From: JAKBCQ01 sp021807585 | GTDB lineage: Bacteria; Planctomycetota; Planctomycetia; Isosphaerales; Isosphaeraceae | Direction of reading: 5' to 3' | DNA length: 17,177 bases | Assembly (NCBI GenBank): GCA_027325115.1 | Contig: DAHWFG010000432.1 | Location: 1 to 17,177 of the forward strand | Shown here: one piece after another, positions 6,479 through 14,911 of the stretch | How the letters are laid out: each line of letters opens with the position of its first letter | How positions within the stretch are numbered: position 1 is the stretch's first letter | Notes under the pieces: generated by a model | Databases searched by the model: none | Told to the model about the DNA's origin: nothing | The model's input: the letters and a program-made list of their open reading frames with translations, nothing else | Made by a program: the position numbers and the translations under genes

Positions 6479-7822
6479 TCAGCGCTCGGCGACCGCGGCA
6501 GCGGGGGCCGGGCTCGCGGTTTCGAGCATGTTCGGGTCGTACGGCAATTGGATCACGAAGTTGACCAGATCCCAGATTTGGTCGGGCTTGATCGCGCTCG
6601 CGTGTCCCGGCATCTTGGCGCCGTTGATTCCGTTGGCGATCCGCCAGTAAAGATCGATCGGCCGCCTTCCCCCCTTGTACCGACCCAACGTCAGATTCGC
6701 CGGACGGAGCGGGTTTTGCCAGTCGTCGAGCGATTCGCCCCACGCCTTCTTCACCTTCGCGGCGTATTCCTTCTTGGCGATCAAGGGGGGAACGTCTTTG
6801 GGATTCTTGGCCTCTTCAATCTTGCCCTCGTGCTCGAAAATCATGTGTTCATAAAGCTCATCGATCGCCTCGTCGATCGATTTCTCCCAAAACACGACTT
6901 TATCGAACACGGTTTTATCGACGAACGAGGGACCGTCGCCGTGCGCTTGCGCCCCGTGGCACGCGACGCATTCAACCTTTCCGCCCGTTTTATTGAGCCC
7001 CAGGTAAAGCTCGCGGCCGCGCTTCACGCTCGCCTCGGTCGCGGGGACGCGGGCGACGGGTGGATCGACGACGAGGTTCGTCGCCTGATTCCACTTGTTC
7101 GCAACGACTTTGGCGGTTTCGAGACCCACCTCGTCCGAAAGCTCGGTCGCGGCGTCCTTCTCGTCGACCGTCGACGCGATGTCGATCAGGCCGAGCTCGG
7201 TTTCACCACGCATGCTTAAAAAGATGATATATTCAACAATTTGATCGATCTCGTCGGCGGACATCATCGCGTCGAACGCCGGCATCGACGTCCCCGCGAT
7301 GCCGTAGAGGAGCGTTTTTCGCAGGTCGTCGCGGGTCGGTTTGTTCAGCCCGGTCGATGTGAACTTGAAGATCCCGGGGCGATAATCACGCGGTCGCGGG
7401 TATAAATAGGGAGCGGTCGGCCCCGCTCCGTCCCCCGAAACGCCGTGACAATGCAAGCAATGCCGACGATAAAGCGAATAGCCGCCGTGTTGCGTCTTGA
7501 CCGATTTCTTCCCCGTGATCGAATCAACGACCTCGTATTTGACCTCGCGAACCTTCTTTCCCTCTTTCACCAGATTGGCCAACGACGTGCCGCCGTTGAA
7601 CATCCCCGAGCCCGGAAAAACGCGAATATCGCGAGGATTGGGACCGTAAAGCTTGTCGAGTTGCGCGCGAACCGCTTTTTGAAGCTTGGTTTTGCCTTTG
7701 AGCTCGCCGCCGGTCAACTTGGGACTTTCGGAGTAGCCGACCGGGGCGTCCCAGATCGTGCCGCAGCCCGATAACAGCAGCAGGACGCCGACTGCCGGCG
7801 TCAAGAATAACCGCGAAGTCAC
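6479..7822 (-). CDS. Lipoprotein di-heme cytochrome c, probable electron donor to the oxidase
   Basis: This 447-aa exported cytochrome heads the oxidase operon. The GTG start at 7822 has GGGAGG 8 nt upstream. The open frame extends 102 codons further without a signal-like sequence, so the later start is chosen. The N-terminus is a lipoprotein signal with lipobox LSGC (Cys20). Two class I cytochrome c domains follow. The first has CLHCH (Cys122, Cys125, His126) and a likely axial Met180 in TSMPAF. The second has CVACH (Cys285, Cys288, His289) and a likely axial Met404 in AKMPGH. A stretch of about 90 residues before the first heme and about 70 extra residues inside the second domain are unusual. 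As coxB lacks a cytochrome domain, this protein may be a membrane-tethered donor to CuA. That role is inferred from context. Confidence 0.9.
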   Translation of the reverse strand: MTSRLFLTPAVGVLLLLSGCGTIWDAPVGYSESPKLTGGELKGKTKLQKAVRAQLDKLYGPNPRDIRVFPGSGMFNGGTSLANLVKEGKKVREVKYEVVDSITGKKSVKTQHGGYSLYRRHCLHCHGVSGDGAGPTAPYLYPRPRDYRPGIFKFTSTGLNKPTRDDLRKTLLYGIAGTSMPAFDAMMSADEIDQIVEYIIFLSMRGETELGLIDIASTVDEKDAATELSDEVGLETAKVVANKWNQATNLVVDPPVARVPATEASVKRGRELYLGLNKTGGKVECVACHGAQAHGDGPSFVDKTVFDKVVFWEKSIDEAIDELYEHMIFEHEGKIEEAKNPKDVPPLIAKKEYAAKVKKAWGESLDDWQNPLRPANLTLGRYKGGRRPIDLYWRIANGINGAKMPGHASAIKPDQIWDLVNFVIQLPYDPNMLETASPAPAAAVAER

Positions 7823-8443
7823 GCGCCGATCCTCCCGAGGTTGGACTCGATACGAGAACTCGATCGTCACATACACACGCCCCGTATCGATCCGCGAACG
7901 AATCGAGCCGGGCGAAAGATCAAAAATTGGATTGAGCCTGATTCGCCGGGGGGAATGGACGAATCCACGAGATATCATGCCTTGATCGCCAAGTCGACCC
8001 GCCGCTCGCCGGCTCGTCGTCGAGGCGCACGGTTCAGTCTCGATTGAGAGCGACGATTCCGCGATAATCGCGTCGCCGTCGGATCGCTCTCGAGTCTTCC
8101 CAAGCCGATCAAGCGACTTAAAGGACACAACCCTTTCCGAATCATCCTAGCGACCCGCGACAACCCGAACAAGCATGGCTCGCATTTCGTTCCGTTCGAT
8201 TCTGTCGGAACTTTCAACAAAAATGAAACCTGATTGTGGTGAACCAGTTGCGTCAATGATTCAAGTCTCTAACGATTGCCCCGGCGCGGAATCATCGAAC
8301 ACCCGGCGACCCGCGCCCGCGTTGGTTTGCAAGACCGCACCGATCGTCGCGTGTTTCGGGAGTTCGCGTCAATTCGATCGCTTCGATCGCGGAGACGCCG
8401 ATTCGTTCGCTCACGCCGAGCCGATTTGGGCGGATAACAAGTC
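7823..8443. other. Gene-poor region upstream of the oxidase operon
   Basis: About 620 nt with no coding frame that has both a ribosome binding site and protein-like composition. It presumably holds the promoter of the minus-strand oxidase operon, but I cannot place a convincing -35/-10 pair. Visible structures are an 8-bp inverted repeat, TCGATACG (7847-7854) with CGTATCGA (7883-7890), 25-68 nt before the cytochrome start, and a 13-bp palindrome CGCGATAATCGCG (8060-8072). Confidence 0.5.
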
Positions 8444-8486
8444 GAAAAAGCCGGCGCGTCCCGTTCATCGGAAACGCGACCGGCTT
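8444..8486 (-). terminator. Rho-independent terminator after the DUF1559 gene
   Basis: On the minus strand the stem AAGCCGGTCGCG pairs with CGCGCCGGCTT (one bulged T). The loop is 16 nt and a run of five T closes the stem (8449-8445). It lies 59 nt downstream of the DUF1559 stop and is oriented to end that transcript, which insulates the oxidase operon promoter from read-through. Confidence 0.65.
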
Positions 8487-8544
8487 CGATCCCAGGGGCG
8501 GGACGGCGGACGAATCATCAATTAACAGAGTAATATAATAATAA

Positions 8545-9621
8545 TTAATAATCGGACTGCGAGATCACCTCGCGGCCGAAGATCGTCCCGAGGGCGCGCC
8601 AGATGACGGGGTTGACCGAGTCTTGAATGAAGCGAACGCTTCCGTCTCCCATCAAAACGTTGACGCCGTTGGGGTGGTAGCTTCGCGCAGTGACCGCGGC
8701 GTACGTGGGACCGCCGTCGTTTTCGTCGATCGTCACCAGGTCGACGTCGACCTGATTCCCTGGAGGGCCGACATACACTTTGGTGTTGGGTGTGATCGCG
8801 GTCGTGAGCCCGCCGTACATCACGCCTCCGTCGGCCCAGCGGACGTGCGCCACGGCGAGCGTCTTGCATGTCCCGCCGGAATAAATCTGCTGGACGATCG
8901 CGGCGGATTGTTGGGGAAGCGGAACGAGCGTGGGATTGTTGAGCGGAGCGACGGCTTGGCCGCTTCCCGCGGGATAACAATGCCTTAACTGATTGTTATA
9001 CACGCGTCCCTCGGAGGCGAGCATCGTTTGGCTGAGGCCGTCGCGGAATTCGGCGATCCGACGCGCGTAATTCGTCGAGAAAGCCGTTCGGCTCGGCGGG
9101 CCGCCGTATCCGTTCCAAACGTACCAATCGCCGCAAATCCAGCCGTAACTCGAAACTCCGTATTCCTTCGAACCGTCGAAATAAGGCCGGGTGTCGACCT
9201 CGCTCGGGCAGATCAGCGTGTTGAGCGTCAGCGACGACACGGTTTGATTCCCGATCCACTGATAACCGAAGTAAAAATTGATCGAATTGAACGCGGCCTC
9301 CTGGTCCATGAACGCCAACACCCGCGCCGAGGGGCGCCATTCCGAATTGTAAATCCAGTTCCCCGAATTGGGCGCCGCTGTCGTACCGATCAAAAAACTT
9401 TTCGGAGCGAATGTTTTATTGGCGCTTTCATAATTGTGCATTGCCAAGCCGAGTTGCTTGAGGTTGTTCAGGCACTGGGTGCGCCGCGCGGCCTCGCGCG
9501 CCTGCTGTACCGCCGGCAACAAGAGCGCCACCAGCACCGCGATGATCGCGATGACGACGAGCAACTCGATCAAAGTGAATCCGGTCGATTCGTTTGGTAA
9601 TCGCTTCTTTCGCACAATCAT
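8545..9621 (-). CDS. DUF1559 protein with prepilin-type N-terminal methylation motif
   Basis: This 358-aa protein is of the pseudopilin-like family that is greatly expanded in Planctomycetota. The N-terminus carries the prepilin peptidase site GFTLIE (14-19; cleavage after Gly14, Glu19 as the conserved fifth residue of the mature protein). A hydrophobic helix follows (about 15-38), then AVQQAREAARRTQCLNNLKQ and LGLAMHNYES, both family-typical. The C-terminus has the H-x9-DG signature: His316 followed by Asp326-Gly327 in HPNGVNVLMGDGSVRF. The ATG has GAGG with a 6-nt spacer upstream. Members are predicted to be exported and assembled or anchored through the helix, but their role is unknown. 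It appears to be a single-gene unit, with a terminator downstream and 216 nt separating it from the HEAT-repeat gene. Confidence 0.93.
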   Translation of the reverse strand: MIVRKKRLPNESTGFTLIELLVVIAIIAVLVALLLPAVQQAREAARRTQCLNNLKQLGLAMHNYESANKTFAPKSFLIGTTAAPNSGNWIYNSEWRPSARVLAFMDQEAAFNSINFYFGYQWIGNQTVSSLTLNTLICPSEVDTRPYFDGSKEYGVSSYGWICGDWYVWNGYGGPPSRTAFSTNYARRIAEFRDGLSQTMLASEGRVYNNQLRHCYPAGSGQAVAPLNNPTLVPLPQQSAAIVQQIYSGGTCKTLAVAHVRWADGGVMYGGLTTAITPNTKVYVGPPGNQVDVDLVTIDENDGGPTYAAVTARSYHPNGVNVLMGDGSVRFIQDSVNPVIWRALGTIFGREVISQSDY

Positions 9622-9837
9622 CTGATTCCTCTTCTAAAGATTCCCTCGCCGAAATTCTCACACAGGAATGATTTGCTCACAAAGCTATGAACCTTGCGCG
9701 ATCGAATCGCGAAGAAGCGAAGAAATTAGGAGAGACGGTTTCGCGGAGCGATCGGCGCGCGGAGAACGCGGTTCCGCGCCGCGGCGCGCGGATCTCGAAG
9801 CGGAAATCGTGTCGATAGGTTTCGCAGCGGGGGGTGC

Positions 9838-11169
9838 TCAACGCACCTTTTGAATGATAATCGCGGGATCGATCCGCGCCGCGAGTTCGTCAAAAAACGG
9901 CGCGTGCGCCAGGTTCGATTGCGAATCGGCGTGCTCTTTAAGGATCAGCGGCAACGCCGACCGCGCTTCGCGGCCGATCTCACAGAGGATCAAAAAAATC
10001 TCATATTGATAATCGACGAGCGACGGATCGGCGAGATCGCGCGTCGATCGATCGACGATCGCGCCGATCCCCGTCGCACCCAGCGACTTCAGCATGCGGA
10101 TCGAGCCGACGCGGCGATCGAGATCTTCGTTGAGTGAAGAACCCACTTCGACGAGGATCGATTCGATCCGATCGCGTTGTTCCAAGCGATTCCGTTCCCA
10201 AAGCGCCTTCGATGCGTCGAAGCGCGTTTTCAACCGAGGCGAGAAGAGCAACTTTTCGAGCGCAGGAACGTTCGCGTCGAACCGTCCTTGATCGATTTCG
10301 GCCAGATACCGCGCCCCTTGTTCGCTCTTGAGCGGGTCCGAACTCGCGAGCCAATCGACAATCGTCGGGTCGCGCCGTTCCCCCCCGGAAGGATCGATTG
10401 AATCAATAAATCTCAATAAAAGAATACGGCGATATCGATGCCCCGGCAAATAAAACGGCTCTTGATCGATCGACGCCGAATCGGCGACCGCGAATATTTT
10501 TGGAACGAATCGTCGCGCATCCGATCCGAGTTCGGCGAGCCCCTCCGCAGCCGCGACCTGGACGTCTTGATTGCGGTTCGCAAGCCCTCGATCAAGCGTC
10601 TCGATCGCCGAAACGCGCAACGCCGATTGTTCGGGATCGCACGCGTCGAGCAGTCGCGTCCACATGCCGATCGTCTTGAACGCCTCCTCCTTGACGTCTT
10701 CGCGCGCCGTCACAACGAGCGGAATCAATGTCGAGACGATCGTCGCGGCGCGGCGCGAGTTCACCCGCGGACGCGTCATCCGACCCATCGAATGTGAAAG
10801 AATGATTATAATCTCGCGATCAATCATCGGATCGCTATCGTGAAGCCCGCCGATCAACGTGTTCAGCGTCGCGGGATCGTCCGGCCGAAGCCGAGACAAG
10901 ACATGATAACCTTCAATGCGTATCATCGGCGATTCATCGACGATCGCGTCGTGAACCGATTCCAGCGCATCCTCGCCTTGCTCTCGCGTGAGATTCGCCG
11001 CGAAGTCGCGCGCCCGCGGATCCGCGTCCCGCATCAGCCGAACGAGCTCGGCGCGACGATAATGCGAATCGAGTCGCGGCTTCAACGCCGCGTACCAGGC
11101 GCCGCAGCCGCAAGCGATCGCGACCGTCGCCAGACCCCTTCCAAACCGTTGAAAACGATTCCTATCCAT
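9838..11169 (-). CDS. Membrane-anchored HEAT-repeat protein
   Basis: A 443-aa protein with one N-terminal hydrophobic segment (about 13-28, LATVAIACGCGAWYAAL) followed by an alpha-solenoid. The helical repeats show HEAT-like spacing, for example DPRARDFAANL, SPMIRIEGYHVLSRL, REDVKEEAFKTIGMW, NQDVQVAAAEGLAELG and SEQGARYLAEID. HEAT solenoids are binding scaffolds, and no catalytic motif is visible, so the partner is unknown. The ATG at 11169 is preceded by GGGGGG with a short spacer. A GTG at 11226 would add 19 polar residues before the hydrophobic segment and is less likely. Several internal stretches (for example 9984-10010, 10385-10430, 10795-10820) are AT-rich with rare codons, including ATA, TTA and AGA. 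I annotate it as a scaffold-like protein of unknown function. Confidence 0.8.
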   Translation of the reverse strand: MDRNRFQRFGRGLATVAIACGCGAWYAALKPRLDSHYRRAELVRLMRDADPRARDFAANLTREQGEDALESVHDAIVDESPMIRIEGYHVLSRLRPDDPATLNTLIGGLHDSDPMIDREIIIILSHSMGRMTRPRVNSRRAATIVSTLIPLVVTAREDVKEEAFKTIGMWTRLLDACDPEQSALRVSAIETLDRGLANRNQDVQVAAAEGLAELGSDARRFVPKIFAVADSASIDQEPFYLPGHRYRRILLLRFIDSIDPSGGERRDPTIVDWLASSDPLKSEQGARYLAEIDQGRFDANVPALEKLLFSPRLKTRFDASKALWERNRLEQRDRIESILVEVGSSLNEDLDRRVGSIRMLKSLGATGIGAIVDRSTRDLADPSLVDYQYEIFLILCEIGREARSALPLILKEHADSQSNLAHAPFFDELAARIDPAIIIQKVR

Positions 11170-11270
11170 CTCGTCCCCCCGCACAGGCGACGCCGGTAGA
11201 ATCCGATTTGTCCATTCCGTTACCACACCTTACACGATCGCCGCGCCGAACGCCGGCCCGCTCTCCTGTC

Positions 11271-11297
11271 GATCATAAAATCTATCATAATATGATC
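11271..11297. repeat. Palindromic AT-rich element upstream of the HEAT-repeat gene
   Basis: GATCATA (11271-11277) pairs with TATGATC (11291-11297). Nested inside is ATCATA-A-TATGAT (11284-11296), a near-perfect 13-bp palindrome. The first 13 bases, GATCATAAAATCT, are identical to those at 195-207. It lies just downstream of the putative promoter at 11319-11348 and about 100 nt before the HEAT gene start, so a repressor operator is a reasonable guess. Confidence 0.45.
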
Positions 11298-11318
11298 TAA
11301 ATGTATATTAATAAGGTT

Positions 11319-11348
11319 ATTATTGTGCGAGAAGGCCGTCCTTGTAAA
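11319..11348 (-). promoter_or_regulatory. Putative sigma-70-type promoter for the HEAT-repeat gene
   Basis: On the minus strand, TTTACA (11348-11343) is separated by 18 nt from AATAAT (11324-11319). Each hexamer matches the consensus at five of six positions. The surrounding 11271-11373 stretch is unusually AT-rich for this window. The -10 overlaps the palindrome AATAAGGTTATT. The promoter lies between the end of the TPR-sulfotransferase gene and the HEAT gene start. Confidence 0.4.
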
Positions 11349-11373
11349 AGAATAGAAAATAATAATCAAAATA

Positions 11374-13251
11374 TCAAATAACATTATAAATGCGTAGTTT
11401 CTCAAACAAATCCCCCGCCGACCCCTCGTAACGTTTCCACCTTCCCGCCGATCGATCCGAAATCGGCCGCCGCACCTGAATCGCGCTCGGCGTGAGCACC
11501 GCGCGACGCGTCGTATGAAACGACAGACACGCGTCGTTCCAATCGAGCCCGCACCACGAAACCAGCCGTTTCGCCGCCGCTTCCAGATCGGCGACGATCG
11601 ACTCGTAATCGATCTCCAGGATCGGCGACGGTAGAACGCCGAGCCAGTGCTCGATCAACCGCCGATGATCGGCGATCCGACGAGCGATGTCTTCGGGATC
11701 GTTCGCCCAATTCAGCCGCCCAAAGTTCGTCAACCAGCACGAAACCGCGACGTCGCGCGGGTCGCGCCGGCAGTGGATGATCCTCGCTCGCGGTAACAGC
11801 GCCGCGATCAAACCCAGATGCCTCGTGTTCTCGGGCATCTTGTCGATCACGCGCTCGGCGATCCCGCCGAGCGCCTCGAGCCGCGTCCGCCAATCGTCCG
11901 CCAATCGTCGCGCCCGTGCGAGATCGAGCTTACTCAAACTCGCAACCAGCGTACGCGAAGGCGCGGTCGCCGCGATCAACGCATCAAAATATTCTTGTGC
12001 AAGCGGCGTCTCCCCCGCGCCGAACGCCCGGGGATGGCTCGCCAGAATCTGCTCGGTCAACGAAGTTCCCGATCGCGGTATCCCCACGATAAAAACCGGT
12101 CGATCGGTTTCGACCCCGAAACCGCGAACTCGCTCGAAAAATTCTCGAGAAAACGCCTCAATCCATTGATCCACAAGTCTTGTAAATGAATCGGCGTCGT
12201 ACCCCGTCCCGCGGCTGAGGAAATCCTCTCGTCGCAGCGCGTTCGCCTCGTTCGCCAGCGCCGCGGCTCGCGCGTATTCCCCCTCGGCGTCAAGCGTTTG
12301 AACCAAACCGAACAGGAGATCGCGACGATCATCGCGGTTTAAACTCGGATCCCTCAGCAGATCTTCGATCGCCGATCGATCGCCCGCGGGAAGCTCGCCG
12401 CGAAGTTTGGTCGCCAGCCGCGCCAGCACTCCCGGGTTACGCGGGCTGAGCCGAAGCGCCTCGCGATATTCGGATGTCGCGAGATCCGAATCCCCTTGAT
12501 CATCAAGAACCGTCGCCAGCGCCGCACGAGCCTCCGCGAACCCGGGATCGATCCGAATCGCTTCACGCAAGCATGTCTCGGATTCATTGATCCTTCCAAG
12601 CGCGTGCAGGACGTTTCCCCGCCGCACGTGCGCGACCGCGAATCGGGGCGAAAGCCGTACGGCCTCGACCGCGTGTTCCAAAGCGGGCTGGTATTCGCCG
12701 CGATCAAAAAGCACCCCCGCGAGGTTCGCGTGCACCTCGGCCGACGCCGGATTGAGACCCGCCGCGATCCGAAGGTGATCGATCGCCTCGACCTGATCCC
12801 CTCGGAGTTGCAGCGCATTTCCCAAATTGTTATGCGCCGCGAAAAATGAGGGAGCAAGCTCGATCGCCGCGCGAAAACACGCGATCGCCTCGTCGATCTC
12901 CCCCTGTTCGACAAGCGTCGCGCCCAGATTGCACAGCACATCGGGCTGATCGGGCTTGAGTTTGAGCGACGTTCGGCAACTCTCGACCGCGAGGTCGCGC
13001 CTGCCGAGCGCCCAATAAACCTCGGCGACGCTCGACCGAAACGACGGTTCGAAGGGCTCGAGATCGATCGCCCGACCGATCAACGTCAGGGCGATTGTCG
13101 CTCGACCGGATTGGAGCTCAACCAACCCCAACAGATGGAGCGCTTGACATCGATCGGGATTCTCAGCAAGCGCCGCGCGATACACCCGCGCCGCGATCTC
13201 AAGCCGACCCATCCTGTGATGTTCAAGAGCCTCGTTAAGGTCGATCGCCAT
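11374..13251 (-). CDS. TPR-repeat protein fused to a PAPS-dependent sulfotransferase domain
   Basis: A 625-aa fusion. Residues about 1-340 form tandem tetratricopeptide repeats (roughly eight or nine), recognisable by spaced A/G/P positions such as NLGATLVEQGEIDEAIACFR and NLGNALQLRGDQVEAIDHLR. Residues about 385-600 are a sulfotransferase domain. The 5'-phosphosulfate loop is PVFIVGIPRSGTSLTEQIL (about 385-403) and the 3'-phosphate motif is CRRDPRDVAVSCW (about 494-506). The enzyme should transfer sulfate from PAPS to an unknown acceptor, with the TPR part probably selecting the acceptor or partner. No signal peptide is seen, so it is probably cytoplasmic. The start is the ATG at 13251 or the adjacent GTG at 13254, behind AGGGGG. 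It begins 16-19 nt after the MFS gene ends, so an operon with it is likely. Confidence 0.92.
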   Translation of the reverse strand: MAIDLNEALEHHRMGRLEIAARVYRAALAENPDRCQALHLLGLVELQSGRATIALTLIGRAIDLEPFEPSFRSSVAEVYWALGRRDLAVESCRTSLKLKPDQPDVLCNLGATLVEQGEIDEAIACFRAAIELAPSFFAAHNNLGNALQLRGDQVEAIDHLRIAAGLNPASAEVHANLAGVLFDRGEYQPALEHAVEAVRLSPRFAVAHVRRGNVLHALGRINESETCLREAIRIDPGFAEARAALATVLDDQGDSDLATSEYREALRLSPRNPGVLARLATKLRGELPAGDRSAIEDLLRDPSLNRDDRRDLLFGLVQTLDAEGEYARAAALANEANALRREDFLSRGTGYDADSFTRLVDQWIEAFSREFFERVRGFGVETDRPVFIVGIPRSGTSLTEQILASHPRAFGAGETPLAQEYFDALIAATAPSRTLVASLSKLDLARARRLADDWRTRLEALGGIAERVIDKMPENTRHLGLIAALLPRARIIHCRRDPRDVAVSCWLTNFGRLNWANDPEDIARRIADHRRLIEHWLGVLPSPILEIDYESIVADLEAAAKRLVSWCGLDWNDACLSFHTTRRAVLTPSAIQVRRPISDRSAGRWKRYEGSAGDLFEKLRIYNVI

Positions 13252-13270
13252 CACCCCCCTCGCTTTGGTT

Positions 13271-14911
13271 TCAGCCTGATGCGTTCGCCTTGCTCGACCA
13301 ACCCCAGCCCAAACCGAGCGCCGCGACGCCGATAAACGGGAGGATTCCGACGATTAAGAACAACAAGCCGTAGCTCCCCGTTTGATCGCGCACTTTTCCC
13401 GCGAACGGATGAAAACCCGCGGCGAAGAGGTTTCCCAGAGCGCCCAGGTAACCGACGACGAGCCCCGTATGACGCGGCGACACCTCCTGGCAAAACGCGA
13501 AGTAATTCGCCATATAAGAAGCCGCGCCGAGCGCCGTGATCGCCAACAACGCCAAAACAATCATCGCGTTTTCAACCTTAACGACAAATACCGCCGAGAA
13601 AATCAAAAGCGCGCTGATAAACATGACGATCCCGCGCGCAGCGGCGGGGGACGAAACATATCGCGCCGTGCGGCGCGAAGCCGCGCCTCCGAGCAGGTTG
13701 CCGAAATCGGCGGCGAGGAACGGGATCGCGCTCAACATCGCCGCGATCGTCCGCTCGGGAGAAGCAGCATCCCCCCCGCCGGCTCGAATCAGACCCGACA
13801 AGCCCGACAAAACCGTCGCGATTCCCCGCTCGATCGCCGAATCGGCCCGCACGCGGGGATCGATCAAAAACCCCCAGTCGCGATCCTGCTGTAAGTATGA
13901 AGGCAACCAATTGATCAAAAAATGCCAGCATACGTTAACCGAGATGCTTACAAGAGCGAGCACAAGGAACCGGCGGTTCCGCGCGATCTCGCCCAAACTC
14001 TTCGCCCATTCCGCCCCCTCCAGTACGCGCCGCGGAGCGATCGCCGCCAGGATCAACATCCCCACCATAAACTCCGCGATCGCAATCCAGATCGCGTACA
14101 AACCGAGCCCCGATCGATAACATGCGACCCCGATCAAAATCGAAATGATTGTATGAATCAATAAAATACAATATACTAATAATTTCTTTTGAAAACGTGA
14201 ACGACGATCGCCGTCCGGGGCGTTTAAATCGAGATGTCTATCATATAAATGACCTTGATTGGATTGATTTCGATTCGCTTCGGCTTGATCGTCGACGGTC
14301 GATCGGCCGAGCTTCCTTCCCGTTTCGCCGCGGACCGAACCGATCCACGCGACGAGCCATACGAAGCCAAGGCCGCCGACGATCGCGAACGCGACCCGCC
14401 AGCCGAACCGCGCCGCGACGATCGGCACGATCAACGGCGTGAGAACCGCGCCGACCGCCGCGCCCGAATTGAAAATTCCGTTCCCCAGGCTTCGGTCCGC
14501 CGGTGAGAGGAGCCGTTCGGTCGTCTTGAGCGCGCACGGCCAGTTGAACGCCTCGCCGACACCGAGAGCGGCGCGTAGGAGCATCAAAATCAAAAGCGTC
14601 GGAGCAAAACCCATCGCAATCGCCGCGATCGACCACGCAAGCACCGCGATCGCGTAAGTCCGCCTCACGTCGAACCGATCGGCGAGAAATCCCGCGGGAA
14701 CCTGAAACAACGCGTACGAAAGCGCGAACGCCGAGATCACCCAACCGAACATTTCATTATTAATATGAAATTCGCTTTTGATATTCACGGCGACGAGCGC
14801 GATCGCCTGCCGATCCATGTAACACAGCGTCGTCGACGCGAAGAGGAGCCAGCAAATACCCCACGCGCGGCGGTCGGCCTTAAGGGGCATTGATTGATCA
14901 TTTATCGACAT
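13271..14911 (-). CDS. MFS transporter, ACS/ExuT-like, with extra hydrophobic segments
   Basis: A 546-aa transporter resembling the anion:cation symporter branch (hexuronate-type). Family marks are YMDRQAIALV (31-40), FQVPAGFLADRFDVRR (69-84), GVGEAFNWPCALKTTERLL (117-135), NGIFNSGAAVGAVLTPLIVP (144-163) and FLINWLPSYL (331-340). The substrate cannot be read from sequence; a sugar acid or other organic anion is the usual type. It is over 100 residues longer than usual. Residues about 195-240 are polar, and about 243-264 and 270-291 are two hydrophobic segments between the normal sixth and seventh helices. A second loop insertion lies at about 341-390. The DNA for residues 238-255 is only about 20% GC. 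The ATG at 14911 has GAGGG 9 nt upstream and overlaps the AAA ATPase stop by 10 nt, implying coupling. Confidence 0.9.
   Translation of the reverse strand: MSINDQSMPLKADRRAWGICWLLFASTTLCYMDRQAIALVAVNIKSEFHINNEMFGWVISAFALSYALFQVPAGFLADRFDVRRTYAIAVLAWSIAAIAMGFAPTLLILMLLRAALGVGEAFNWPCALKTTERLLSPADRSLGNGIFNSGAAVGAVLTPLIVPIVAARFGWRVAFAIVGGLGFVWLVAWIGSVRGETGRKLGRSTVDDQAEANRNQSNQGHLYDRHLDLNAPDGDRRSRFQKKLLVYCILLIHTIISILIGVACYRSGLGLYAIWIAIAEFMVGMLILAAIAPRRVLEGAEWAKSLGEIARNRRFLVLALVSISVNVCWHFLINWLPSYLQQDRDWGFLIDPRVRADSAIERGIATVLSGLSGLIRAGGGDAASPERTIAAMLSAIPFLAADFGNLLGGAASRRTARYVSSPAAARGIVMFISALLIFSAVFVVKVENAMIVLALLAITALGAASYMANYFAFCQEVSPRHTGLVVGYLGALGNLFAAGFHPFAGKVRDQTGSYGLLFLIVGILPFIGVAALGLGWGWSSKANASG

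Noticed and set aside
6347..7219. A 290-codon plus-strand frame antisense to the cytochrome c gene.
   Set aside because: Shadow of the cytochrome gene, with no recognisable domain or start signal.
7975..8256. A 93-codon minus-strand frame upstream of the cytochrome gene.
   Set aside because: No start signal. The product is Arg-rich with no hydrophobic or domain features.
8175..8525. A 116-codon plus-strand frame in the gene-poor region.
   Set aside because: There is no ribosome binding site, the composition is not protein-like and it runs through the minus-strand terminator at 8444-8486.
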